From Ammoniphilus sp. YIM 78166 (GTDB lineage Bacteria > Bacillota > Bacilli > Aneurinibacillales > RAOX-1): a DNA stretch of 64,000 nucleotides. Below, in pieces: positions 7,965 through 16,260 of this stretch; positions within the stretch are counted from its first letter, which is position 1, and each line of letters begins with the position of its first letter. The stretch is taken from the NCBI RefSeq assembly GCF_004522215.1, contig NZ_SDLR01000003.1, positions 806,001-870,000 of the forward strand, in the 5' to 3' direction. The notes beneath the pieces are model-generated. The model searched no databases. It was not told where the DNA came from and worked only from the letters and a program-made list of their open reading frames with translations. Both the position numbers and the translations under genes were made by a program.

Positions 7965-8852
7965 ATGGACCATCATCTCCGTACATTTGTTACTGTCGTG
8001 GAATACAAGAACTTTACTCGAGCAGCTGAGATCCTTCATATCACTCAGTCTGCGGTTACGTTATCCGTAAAAACCTTAGAGAAATCCTATCAAGTCAAAT
8101 TGCTTGAGCGGACTAATAAATATGTACGATTGACCAAGGCTGGTGAAATATTATACCATCATGCCAAGGAAATCCTTGCAAAGTACGATCATGTTAAGCG
8201 TTTAATCGACGATCTTTCTCACCAGGCTAGCGGACCTTTATCTATTGGGTCAAGCTATACCTTCGGTGAATATATTCTTCCGAAGCTGATTTCTAACTTT
8301 AAAAGAAAATTCCCTCAGGTTACACCTAACATTACTATCCGCAATACAGAGGCCATCGTGACCCAACTTCTTCGTCATGAATTAGATCTTGGCATTGTGG
8401 AAGGAAGAGTAGACCATCCTGATCTATTGGTCCGCCCCTTCGCTAAAGACGAGTTGGTTGTTGTCGTTCCTGCGGACCACCCTTGCTCGAAAAAGAAAAT
8501 CATTGAGTTACAAGATTTCAAAGATGAAACTTGGATCCTTCGAGAAAAGGGCTCAGGAACCCGACAATCCGTGGAAGACGTGTTTGCAGAATTGGACTTT
8601 TCCCCCAACTCCACGATGTCCTTTGGCAGCTCTCAAATTATAAAGGAGAGCGTCGAAGCAGGGCTAGGAGTTTCCATTTTATCAGAGTCTATCATCCGAA
8701 AAGAGTTATTGCTTGGAACGATGATTGGCTTGCGCATCAAGGGCTTCCCGATGATACGTGACTTTTCTTATGTCATTTATGACTCTGAGTTCCGCCCTCG
8801 ATCAACGGATCTATTCCTTGAGCATCTTAGCCAGTTCAGTCCATTAATTTAG
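7965..8852 (+). CDS. LysR-family regulator (YeiE/CysL-like)
   Basis: A 295-residue regulator. An N-terminal winged helix (TFVTVVEYKNFTRAAEILHITQSAVTLSVKTLE, residues 8-40) is followed by a periplasmic-binding-fold effector domain (from about 90, LSIGSSYTFGEYILPKL). ATG 7965 follows TGGAGGA at seven bases. Its divergence from yeiH suggests it controls that exporter; homologues include CysL of B. subtilis, which controls sulfite reductase genes. Its 3' end overlaps the converging MBL gene by 9 bp. Confidence 0.92.
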   Translation: MDHHLRTFVTVVEYKNFTRAAEILHITQSAVTLSVKTLEKSYQVKLLERTNKYVRLTKAGEILYHHAKEILAKYDHVKRLIDDLSHQASGPLSIGSSYTFGEYILPKLISNFKRKFPQVTPNITIRNTEAIVTQLLRHELDLGIVEGRVDHPDLLVRPFAKDELVVVVPADHPCSKKKIIELQDFKDETWILREKGSGTRQSVEDVFAELDFSPNSTMSFGSSQIIKESVEAGLGVSILSESIIRKELLLGTMIGLRIKGFPMIRDFSYVIYDSEFRPRSTDLFLEHLSQFSPLI

Positions 8853-9818
8853 CGGGGAATATTCCCAGACCCCGTTCTTTTTTTCCTTTTGAATCTTTTG
8901 CCGCACTTCTAAATAATCCAAGTGCCCAATAATCTCTGACATGACTAAAGAAAAATCACTCTGGTACTTGTGTCTATATACTTGTTGGGCGAGTTCATTT
9001 GCTGATCGTACACCTTGTTTAATCAACTTCAAAAACTTTTCCGCTTTCTCATGAATGCGAAGAATCCTCTGCTTTACAAGTTGCTTAGGTTCATAGAGAA
9101 GGTCTCCGTGACCAGGAAATGCTATATCGTAATCCACGTGAAGACATTTCTCTAAGGATTGCAGATATTGCTCCAGCGTGAATAAGCGCTGTCCTTCGCG
9201 ATTCGGCTCGACTATGGCGTTCGATGAGATGTGACCTAGAATATGATCGCCGCTAAAAAGCCAGTTTCTCTTGGCATCATGAAAAGATACGTGATCAGGA
9301 GAATGGCCAGGTGTTTCCAGCACAATTAAACCGGCGATAAACTGTCCTAATGGCAAAGCAAGGATGTCAGCTTGGATCTGCTGCTTCTCATTTTTACTGA
9401 CTGCTTCCCTTAGCCTTTGTACTTGTCTCTCACCTGCTTCCCCGCATCCCATTTCACGATAGAGCTCTGCAAAGAATTGTGTTCGCATGGAGAAGAACTC
9501 CTGATCTCTTTTCAAACGCAAGTAGGCTTCTGGATGGGCATAGACGGGTGCCTCTTTCAATTTAGTTATCCGGTTAACCAGCCCAACGTGATCATGATGA
9601 TTATGTGTCAAAAGAATCATGCTGATATCCTCAACAGAAAAGCCATGGGCAGTAAGAGTGTTTAAAAAAGCCTCCCAGCAGCTCTCCGAATCGATTCCCG
9701 CATCAATCAACAACAGGGTTCCTTCTTGCTCTACCAAATAAAAATTATAGCTTTTTAAACTCGAAGCTGTCGGAATCAAAATAGGCAATACGCTACTTCC
9801 ATCATGGATCATATTCAT
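8844..9818 (-). CDS. metallo-beta-lactamase-fold hydrolase
   Basis: A 324-residue MBL-fold protein. The metal site THNHHDHVG (about residues 79-87) is followed by HSPDHVSFH, SGDHILG and FPGHGDLL, giving a complete binuclear zinc ligand set. The C-terminal 80 residues are a helical extension as in glyoxalase-II/LACTB2-like enzymes. I prefer ATG 9818, behind AGGAAGAG; an upstream ATG (9839) lacks an RBS. The substrate is unknown, probably a thioester or other ester. Confidence 0.88.
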   Translation of the reverse strand: MNMIHDGSSVLPILIPTASSLKSYNFYLVEQEGTLLLIDAGIDSESCWEAFLNTLTAHGFSVEDISMILLTHNHHDHVGLVNRITKLKEAPVYAHPEAYLRLKRDQEFFSMRTQFFAELYREMGCGEAGERQVQRLREAVSKNEKQQIQADILALPLGQFIAGLIVLETPGHSPDHVSFHDAKRNWLFSGDHILGHISSNAIVEPNREGQRLFTLEQYLQSLEKCLHVDYDIAFPGHGDLLYEPKQLVKQRILRIHEKAEKFLKLIKQGVRSANELAQQVYRHKYQSDFSLVMSEIIGHLDYLEVRQKIQKEKKNGVWEYSPLN

Positions 9819-9871
9819 GAAAAAACTCTTCCTATTCATTTATTTATTAAACCAAAGTGTACCATTATTTG

Positions 9872-9911
9872 AAAAAGCTCTCAATCCTAGACTTAGGAAG
9901 AGAGCTTTTTT
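9872..9911 (-). terminator. intrinsic terminator of the K+ channel gene
   Basis: Stem AAGCTCTC/GAGAGCTT spans the channel stop codon and is followed by T on the minus strand. The right flank is also T-rich. Confidence 0.65.
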
Positions 9912-10888
9912 ATTCTTCTATACGTATCTTCATCACACACAATAAAAAGTCTTGCATCGGCTGGAATGGATTGATCAAGCCGGCGGTTAATATCAAGCTT
10001 ATTTCTGTCTGAAATTAAAGTCGCTCCTTGCTCCAATAATTCAAGAAAAGCATCCTTGTAGGTATACCAGTTGGGCTTAACCGCAATCTCATAGACATTA
10101 TCTCCATGAGCCTTGCTCGTTAACTGACGAAACAGCTCACTCGAACCGTGATGAAGAGACGCTTGTGCCACGAGCCTAGATACTGCTTCATTGGATAAAA
10201 TGAACTCGTCCACATTAGCATGTTTGAATTTGGATATATGATTTTCCTTCATGACTTCTACAATGGTGTAAATCTCTATTCCATGCTGCTTAGAGAGTCC
10301 TTCCACAGCGGAGGAAATTAACAAGGATTTCCCGTCAGCATAGACGGAGTCATCCATTTGGTCATCTGCGAAAATACTAACACTATTGCATTCCAGAATG
10401 TTCGCCTTCAATAGGATCTCCTCATCCGATGCATCTCCATGAATATAATGCACGGAATCCTCCGATAAGGGGTTACGTTCATAAGGTCCAATAAAAACAA
10501 ATTGAGCATGGCTCTGTACTTCCAGGATTTCTCGTACAGCATGGCTTACCTTCGTTACACTTCCTATCATGATATAGTGCAATCTTCCAGTATATCTCAA
10601 CTTCCCAGCCTCCTTTAAGCGCTGATAGCTACTCAGGGAATCTATCGTTTTACCGATTAATACCCCTACGAATCCTATCCCAAATATGTAGAGAAAAATC
10701 ATCGTATAAGCTTTTCCGAGGGTCGATTCCGGAGAAACATCTCCATACCCCACGGTTACGACCGTCGTCATCACCCACCAAATCGCTTCAAAATAGGTAG
10801 GAAAAGTTTCTGGCTCCAGTTGAACGATAATCCAACCGCTAACAAGAACGAGGGCTAAACAAAGAGTAAAAATTGAAGAAAATCCCAT
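9893..10888 (-). CDS. potassium channel with RCK/TrkA-N domain
   Basis: At least 331 residues. Two membrane spans flank a pore loop with the selectivity filter TTVVTVGYGD (about residues 41-50). A TrkA-N/RCK regulatory domain follows (HYIMIGSVTKVSHAVREIL from about 104, HGDASDEEILLKANI at about 150). This is the YugO/Kch architecture. The start is uncertain: ATG 10888 has no ribosome-binding site, whereas GGGGGGATT about 45 bp upstream precedes in-frame ATT codons (10927, 10921) that would add the basic pre-M1 helix usual in this family. Confidence 0.9.
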   Translation of the reverse strand: MGFSSIFTLCLALVLVSGWIIVQLEPETFPTYFEAIWWVMTTVVTVGYGDVSPESTLGKAYTMIFLYIFGIGFVGVLIGKTIDSLSSYQRLKEAGKLRYTGRLHYIMIGSVTKVSHAVREILEVQSHAQFVFIGPYERNPLSEDSVHYIHGDASDEEILLKANILECNSVSIFADDQMDDSVYADGKSLLISSAVEGLSKQHGIEIYTIVEVMKENHISKFKHANVDEFILSNEAVSRLVAQASLHHGSSELFRQLTSKAHGDNVYEIAVKPNWYTYKDAFLELLEQGATLISDRNKLDINRRLDQSIPADARLFIVCDEDTYRRIKKLSS

Positions 10889-10941
10889 TCTGATGACTTT
10901 TGACCAAATTCTCGCGAAAATATAAATATGAATCCCCCCTT

Positions 10942-11403
10942 CTAGTCTAATTTCTTAATCACATCAAGCGACTCTTTGAAGTAGGGCTGATAATCCAACG
11001 GCTCTACAAACCGAAGAAACTGCTTGACCAACTTCTTGATCTCCTCTCGATATTGATCCGGCTGAATCACCCAAGAATCATAGATCCGATAATCCTCATG
11101 TTCTCTTTCTTCTACTTCAGTCCACTGGATTTCCCCTGTTGGCAAATGGCGAACAACAAACGAATAGGCCTTACATTCCGGATCCCCGCAGCCACAAATG
11201 AAAAACGGCATGTCTTCCCACTGGGTTGACCAGCGATTGGGGGACACATCCCTCTCTATGCTTCTAACTAAAGAAGGTAAACCCATATCAACACATAAAG
11301 CTTCATGGATCACTTGCTTGTTGTTAATCATAACTTGGACATCTGCCTGGATAATCTGAAGCCCTTGATCAAAGGACATATTTTCTACGATGAGTTTAAA
11401 CAT
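10942..11403 (-). CDS. hypothetical protein with CGCGDPEC motif
   Basis: A 153-residue soluble protein. A short Cys cluster, FICGCGDPECKAY (about residues 68-80), may bind a metal; the C-terminus is helical. It lies between the DMT transporter gene (18 bp upstream) and the K+ channel gene (about 50 bp downstream), so the three may be cotranscribed. The family was not recognised. Confidence 0.75.
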   Translation of the reverse strand: MFKLIVENMSFDQGLQIIQADVQVMINNKQVIHEALCVDMGLPSLVRSIERDVSPNRWSTQWEDMPFFICGCGDPECKAYSFVVRHLPTGEIQWTEVEEREHEDYRIYDSWVIQPDQYREEIKKLVKQFLRFVEPLDYQPYFKESLDVIKKLD

Positions 11404-11421
11404 GGTACCACCTTCTTTCTT

Positions 11422-12348
11422 TTAAGCTGATTTAATCTCTTCTTTTTTCGTTGCTGAACGCCCACGCAGGGTACTAATATAGACGCCTCCCAAGACTAGC
11501 ATGGCTCCTACAAAATGATAGAACTCGAAGGGCTCACCTAATAGGATAACGGATAAGACAACAGCGGATATAGGCATCACGTTAATAAAGATGGAGGCCT
11601 TCGAGGCGCCAATTTTCTGTATCCCATTGTAATACATGATGAAGCTGACTACAGTTACGAAAATGGACATATGTAAAATCGACAACCAGCTAATCATACT
11701 TGCTTCAGACAGGTCAGACCAGGTCGTTTCCATGAAGGTAAAGGGCAGCAAGAATAAAGTGCCAAATAAGCAGGCATAAGTTGTTGAAACGACAGAGTTA
11801 AACTTTCTTAACACGACCCTTCCCACTACACTATAGGCGGCCCAACTGAGCACGGCACCAAGTAAGATCAAGTCGATCCACTCAAACTCTAATTGTAGAA
11901 TCGCCATAAAGTTTCCTTTTGAAACAATATAGAGCACTCCTAATAAAGCAAAAACCATTCCAATCACGTGCTTCTTAGAAATCACTTCCTTAAGGAATAG
12001 TCCTGCAAAAAGAGTAATCAATACTGGATTTGAGGCAATAACGAGAGAGCTCTTGATCACCGGCGCAAACTTGCTTGCCATAAAGAAGCAAATATTATAA
12101 ATAGCGATTCCGGTAAGCCCCAAGATGGCAAAAAGCATCCAATCCTTCTTCGTTCGCTTAGGGATATTTTTCTCTCGGTACATCATGTAGGGGAACAAGA
12201 TCAGAGTGGCTCCCAAAAAGCGCAGGAAAGCCACTGTGATGGGCTCAAAGCTTTCAACAGCATATTTTCCTGCAATAAAGGCCGTTCCCCATATTGCTGT
12301 GGAAATGGCTAAAGTAATATAGGTTACCCATAAACGTTCCTGACTCAT
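11422..12348 (-). CDS. DMT-superfamily (EamA) transporter
   Basis: A 308-residue membrane protein with ten predicted spans in two EamA repeats (about residues 10-140 and 155-295). The first repeat shows the typical IWGTAFIAGKYAVESFEPITVAFLRF. Such carriers export amino acids or other metabolites; the substrate cannot be read from sequence. The C-terminal tail is charged (SATKKEEIKSA). Confidence 0.9.
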   Translation of the reverse strand: MSQERLWVTYITLAISTAIWGTAFIAGKYAVESFEPITVAFLRFLGATLILFPYMMYREKNIPKRTKKDWMLFAILGLTGIAIYNICFFMASKFAPVIKSSLVIASNPVLITLFAGLFLKEVISKKHVIGMVFALLGVLYIVSKGNFMAILQLEFEWIDLILLGAVLSWAAYSVVGRVVLRKFNSVVSTTYACLFGTLFLLPFTFMETTWSDLSEASMISWLSILHMSIFVTVVSFIMYYNGIQKIGASKASIFINVMPISAVVLSVILLGEPFEFYHFVGAMLVLGGVYISTLRGRSATKKEEIKSA

Positions 12349-12480
12349 GGCTGTACTTCCTTCCTTTTTTCAAAAAATTCCATTTGTCATTATTATGACA
12401 AAGAATCTAGTTTTTGGCTAAACCTTTTTTATGGGTAAAAAATAAAAGGGATACCTTAACTCAATGAGGCGGTGATCGAG

Positions 12481-12714
12481 ATGCAAAAAGAACATAAAAT
12501 GGTGGTTATTGACCCCCAATTATTAGAAGCACTAAAGCATTTAAAAGAAGATGAAGATTTTATGAGCTGGTTAAAGGAACCTAAAAGTGAAGAAGATATT
12601 CGACAGACCGATATGCGTTACCCGAATGGCGATCCAGTAGCGGAAGAACATAAAGTTGAATTATTTTATTTTTTCCGAATGGTTCTTGAAGAAAACGAGG
12701 GTCTGATCCAGTAG
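12481..12714 (+). CDS. small acidic hypothetical protein, 77 aa
   Basis: A soluble acidic protein (KHLKEDEDFMSWLKEPKSEEDIR). I prefer ATG 12481 because GAGGCGGTG lies at a usable distance; a GTG nine bases upstream is the alternative. A strong terminator follows directly. Family unknown. Confidence 0.65.
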   Translation: MQKEHKMVVIDPQLLEALKHLKEDEDFMSWLKEPKSEEDIRQTDMRYPNGDPVAEEHKVELFYFFRMVLEENEGLIQ

Positions 12715-12716
12715 AG

Positions 12717-12772
12717 AAAAAGGCTGTCCCTAAAACTCGGAAGAAACCGACTTTTAGGGAACAGCCTTTACT
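12717..12772. terminator. bidirectional intrinsic terminator
   Basis: A long stem AAAGGCTGTCCCTAAAA / TTTTAGGGAACAGCCTTT with a single-base bulge lies between the converging small genes. Confidence 0.85.
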
Positions 12773-12781
12773 TATCAAGCC

Positions 12782-12955
12782 TTATGTCTTCGTTTCTCTG
12801 TCATAGGGATCATTAATGATCTCGTTCCTTAGCATCTGAGAAAGGTCATCAACGGTTTGATCCAATAGTTTACCTTTATGGCTAGAAAACAAGCTTTTCT
12901 GTTCTTTCTCTAGGATCGTTAGGATGAGCTGCTTTTGGGCTCGGGAAAGTATCAT
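12782..12955 (-). CDS. small helical protein, 57 aa
   Basis: A frame of 57 codons starts at ATG 12955, preceded by AAGGAGGG at a good distance. An ATG six bases earlier is too close to the RBS. The protein (MILSRAQKQLILTILEKEQ..., ending DPYDRETKT) is charged and helical. Unknown function. The strong RBS and its own terminator support it as a gene. Confidence 0.6.
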   Translation of the reverse strand: MILSRAQKQLILTILEKEQKSLFSSHKGKLLDQTVDDLSQMLRNEIINDPYDRETKT

Positions 12956-13016
12956 CTTCATCCCTCCTTAAGATCATTGTATCCAGACTGGGCTTAAGGG
13001 AGAACCCTTAAGTATG

Positions 13017-15068
13017 CTATCGCTTCTTTACATCCACGCGGGTGGAGAAAAAGGTAGCCCCTCCCCCCATATCGGCCAAGCGGCTAGGGGTCAGCGTGTT
13101 GACAAGCTGATTGGTGCCTGGCTGGTCTGACCAAAGCCCCTGGGTAAGAACGGTTCCCCTGATGACCCGCTCCGTGATATGTGCACGCAATTCACATTCA
13201 CCTCGATCATTAAACACACTGACCCAATCTTCGTGACTGATCCCTCTTAAGCTCGCATCTTCAGGGTGAATAATAAGAAACGGTCCTTTTTCCATCTTGA
13301 TATGGCTAGGATTATTTGAGAACGTCGAATTTAAAAAGCTCCGGTTGGGCCCTGCAATAAAATATAAAGGATAGGAGCCCTTTTCTGCTATGGGAGTAAA
13401 GGTTGGCAAAGCGGGATGCCCCGCCTCCTCTAGTTGCTGTGAATACAGCTCTATCTTCCCGCTTGGCGTAGGGAGTTGACCCGGAAATTCCGGTCCATTG
13501 TCTCGATTCAGCTTGATAAAGGATTGTTCCTTCAACTGAGTCATTGTAATTCCCTCAAAATAGGGGGAGCTAGACTTCTCTATTGCTTGACGAATAATAT
13601 CCTCTTCTTTTTCAAACAATGAGAGCTCTGTATAACCCATTGCCTCGGCTAGAAGGCGAAACACTTCTATATTGGATTTGCTGTCGCCATAGCGTTCAAT
13701 GACTGGTTGTTGCAAATGGATATGATGATGCCAATAAGAAGTAAATAAGTCCAGGTTCTCGTAAGAAGATGTAGCAGGAAGCACCACATCAGCATACTTG
13801 GCGGTTTCTGTGAGAAACAGATCATGAACAACCGTAAATAAATCGTCTCTCGCGAAGCCTTCTTTAACCTTGTTTAATTCAGGAGCAACAACAAGGGGGT
13901 TACAGCCATAGACATATAACGCACGGATTGGAGGCTCTAGTTCGGTGAGCGCCTCCCCAATCTGATTCATGTTAATCAAGCGAGTCGTCTTGCTTTGTGT
14001 GTCTAGGTCTGCAGGCAAAGGAAATATGGGGGCCGAAAAATCTCCATTTTCCCGTAACGCCCCTCCCCCTTTCATCTTCCAGTGACCAACTAAAGCGGGA
14101 AGGCAAGAGACCGTTCGGACAAACATTCCCCCATTATCATGATGCTGAGGCCCATTGCCAATTCGAATAAAAGCGGGAGAGGCCTCTGCGTATAAATGGG
14201 TCAGGCGATAGAGGTCCTCAACGGGGACCTTCGTAATCTGGGATACTGTCTGTGGATCATAGCTCTGGATATGCCGAGCAAGCTCTTGATAACCTATCGT
14301 GTACTGAGACAAGAAGTCTTCATCCACTAAATTCTCATGAATTAAAATATGCATCATACCAAGCGCTAATGCCGCATCTGTCCCAGGTTCAATGGGAATA
14401 AACCAATCTGCCCACTGCCCCGTGCGATTCTGATGGATATCGATGGCCACAATTTGAGCACCGTTCTTTCTCGCCTTCTCGGCCAGCATGACTTGATGCA
14501 TGTTGGTGTTCACCGCGTCACAGCCCCAAAAGATAATGAACTTGGAATAAACGGTATCCTCTGGATCCGTTCCATAGGTTGCCCCCATGGTATAACGGTA
14601 CCCCGCGTTCCCTGCAGCATTACAAATCGTTCGGTCTAAGCGACTGGCACCTAATCGATGGAAAAAGCGATTGCCTGCCGCTACCATATTCACCCTTCCC
14701 ATGTTACCAGCAAAGCTATAAGGTAGGATGGATTCGCCGCCATAATTCTCAATCAAAGACTTCCACTTCTGGGTAATCCAATCAATGGCCTCTTCCCAGC
14801 TAATCGGCTCGAATTGGTCCGACCCTTTGGGACCCGTCCGTCTTAGCGGCGTAGTTAGCCGAGCGGGATCATATAACCGAGAGGCCATATTTCTTACTTT
14901 ATTACAGATGGCTCCTTGCGTCACAGGATGTGAAGGATCACCTTCAACTCTCGTTATTTTGCCGTCTTTTTTATGAATAAGCAGCCCGCAGGTATCCGGG
15001 CAGTCTAATGAGCAAACAGAGGGAAAAATCCCGTCGCGCTGTTCCACGTAAGAAGTCAACCTTTTCAC
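13017..15068 (-). CDS. molybdopterin oxidoreductase, YoaE-like
   Basis: A 683-residue member of the DMSO-reductase/formate-dehydrogenase superfamily. The N-terminal [4Fe-4S] motif is C19-x3-C23-x3-C27-x27-C55 (CSLDCPDTCG...AICNK). Cys149 in DRTICNAAG is at the expected Mo-ligand position. The C-terminal domain (GPNRSFLNSTFSN...) binds molybdopterin. It has no Tat signal, so it is probably cytoplasmic. It resembles B. subtilis YoaE; the substrate is unknown. Either GTG 15068 or TTG 15059 could start it, since AGAGGTGA suits the latter. Confidence 0.88.
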   Translation of the reverse strand: MKRLTSYVEQRDGIFPSVCSLDCPDTCGLLIHKKDGKITRVEGDPSHPVTQGAICNKVRNMASRLYDPARLTTPLRRTGPKGSDQFEPISWEEAIDWITQKWKSLIENYGGESILPYSFAGNMGRVNMVAAGNRFFHRLGASRLDRTICNAAGNAGYRYTMGATYGTDPEDTVYSKFIIFWGCDAVNTNMHQVMLAEKARKNGAQIVAIDIHQNRTGQWADWFIPIEPGTDAALALGMMHILIHENLVDEDFLSQYTIGYQELARHIQSYDPQTVSQITKVPVEDLYRLTHLYAEASPAFIRIGNGPQHHDNGGMFVRTVSCLPALVGHWKMKGGGALRENGDFSAPIFPLPADLDTQSKTTRLINMNQIGEALTELEPPIRALYVYGCNPLVVAPELNKVKEGFARDDLFTVVHDLFLTETAKYADVVLPATSSYENLDLFTSYWHHHIHLQQPVIERYGDSKSNIEVFRLLAEAMGYTELSLFEKEEDIIRQAIEKSSSPYFEGITMTQLKEQSFIKLNRDNGPEFPGQLPTPSGKIELYSQQLEEAGHPALPTFTPIAEKGSYPLYFIAGPNRSFLNSTFSNNPSHIKMEKGPFLIIHPEDASLRGISHEDWVSVFNDRGECELRAHITERVIRGTVLTQGLWSDQPGTNQLVNTLTPSRLADMGGGATFFSTRVDVKKR

Positions 15069-15114
15069 CTCTTCTTTTCTTTCCCCTCATTATAGTCGAG
15101 GTGCTGCCACCCGT

Positions 15115-16260
15115 CTATGCCCCGCTGTAGCTTCGAAAAAGCGTGGCAACCCCTATTCCTCCACCGATTCCTAACGTCGCTATTCCGTACATGGCTTGGT
15201 TTCGGAGCATTTCTCTGCATAAACGCGTCACCAGGATGGCACCTGATGCACCATAGGGATGACCCAAAGCGATGGCACCTCCCCCAAGATTTACCTTATT
15301 CCAAGGGATATCTAACTGCTTGAGGGAGGCTATCACTTGAGAAGCAAACGCCTCGTTAAATTCTATTAAATCAATATCTTCTATTGTAAGGTGGTTTCGC
15401 TGTAAGAGCTTTTTAATCGCAGGAACTGGGCCTATCCCCAGATAGTTAGGGTCCACCCCGACGGCTACGGCATCTACAAACACTAATAAGGGTAGTAGGC
15501 GAAGATGCTCTGCTTTTTCACGCGACATCACCAACGCTACAGCTGCTCCATCATTAAGTCCGCATGAATTCCCAGCTGTTACCGTCCCTTGAGGGCGAAA
15601 TACTGGCTTCATACGCGGAAGAAGCTTATTGTAATTACTCGTTACCCGTGGAGATTCATCCTCCACGATCTCATGGATAGCTACAATCTCCTGTTCAAAG
15701 ACTCCTGTTTCTTTGGAATAAATCGCTTTCTGATAGCTTAGTCGAGCGTAATCATCTTGCTCCTCTCGACTTACCTCATACGCCTCCGCAACATTTTCTG
15801 CTGCCTCCCCCATTTCGGGATCCCCGATCTCTTCAGGCGAAAATCGAGCTCGACTATAGATTCTTGGTTCCTCCTGCCCTTCCAACATTTCCATTTTTAA
15901 GGGAGCGCGCGTTGTGCTTTCTACCCCCCCAGCCAAGTAGATCTCCCCAGCACCGGCTTGTACAAGCCGAGCTGCAAGATTGATCGCTTCTAAACCCGAA
16001 CCACACTGACGATCAATCGTTACACCCGGAACATGAGCTGGGAATCCGGCCTGTAGAGCCGCAAGTCTAGACAAATTACCACCCGGTCCTACAGCGTTTC
16101 CAAGAATGACCTCATCAATTTGGCTAGGATCGATCGCTTGCTCTCGTATCAGCTTTTTCATCACTTCAGCCGCTAGATATTCCGGGGCAACTTCCTTCCA
16201 TATTCCGCCTTTTTTTCCGATAGCAGTTCGATAAGCCTGTACGATCACGGCTTGCCTCAT
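15115..16260 (-). CDS. yhfS: thiolase-family protein YhfS
   Basis: A 381-residue thiolase. The acyl-accepting Cys is in DRQCGSGLEA (about residue 86), NEAFASQ is present, and the catalytic His is in GHPYGASGA. At the last motif, where most thiolases have CIGGG, this protein has GIGGG, so the second catalytic Cys is replaced by Gly. Its start overlaps the acyl-CoA ligase stop by ATGA. The bioY-ligase-thiolase order equals yhfU-yhfT-yhfS of B. subtilis. An acyl-CoA role linked to biotin precursor supply is inferred. Confidence 0.88.
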   Translation of the reverse strand: MRQAVIVQAYRTAIGKKGGIWKEVAPEYLAAEVMKKLIREQAIDPSQIDEVILGNAVGPGGNLSRLAALQAGFPAHVPGVTIDRQCGSGLEAINLAARLVQAGAGEIYLAGGVESTTRAPLKMEMLEGQEEPRIYSRARFSPEEIGDPEMGEAAENVAEAYEVSREEQDDYARLSYQKAIYSKETGVFEQEIVAIHEIVEDESPRVTSNYNKLLPRMKPVFRPQGTVTAGNSCGLNDGAAVALVMSREKAEHLRLLPLLVFVDAVAVGVDPNYLGIGPVPAIKKLLQRNHLTIEDIDLIEFNEAFASQVIASLKQLDIPWNKVNLGGGAIALGHPYGASGAILVTRLCREMLRNQAMYGIATLGIGGGIGVATLFRSYSGA

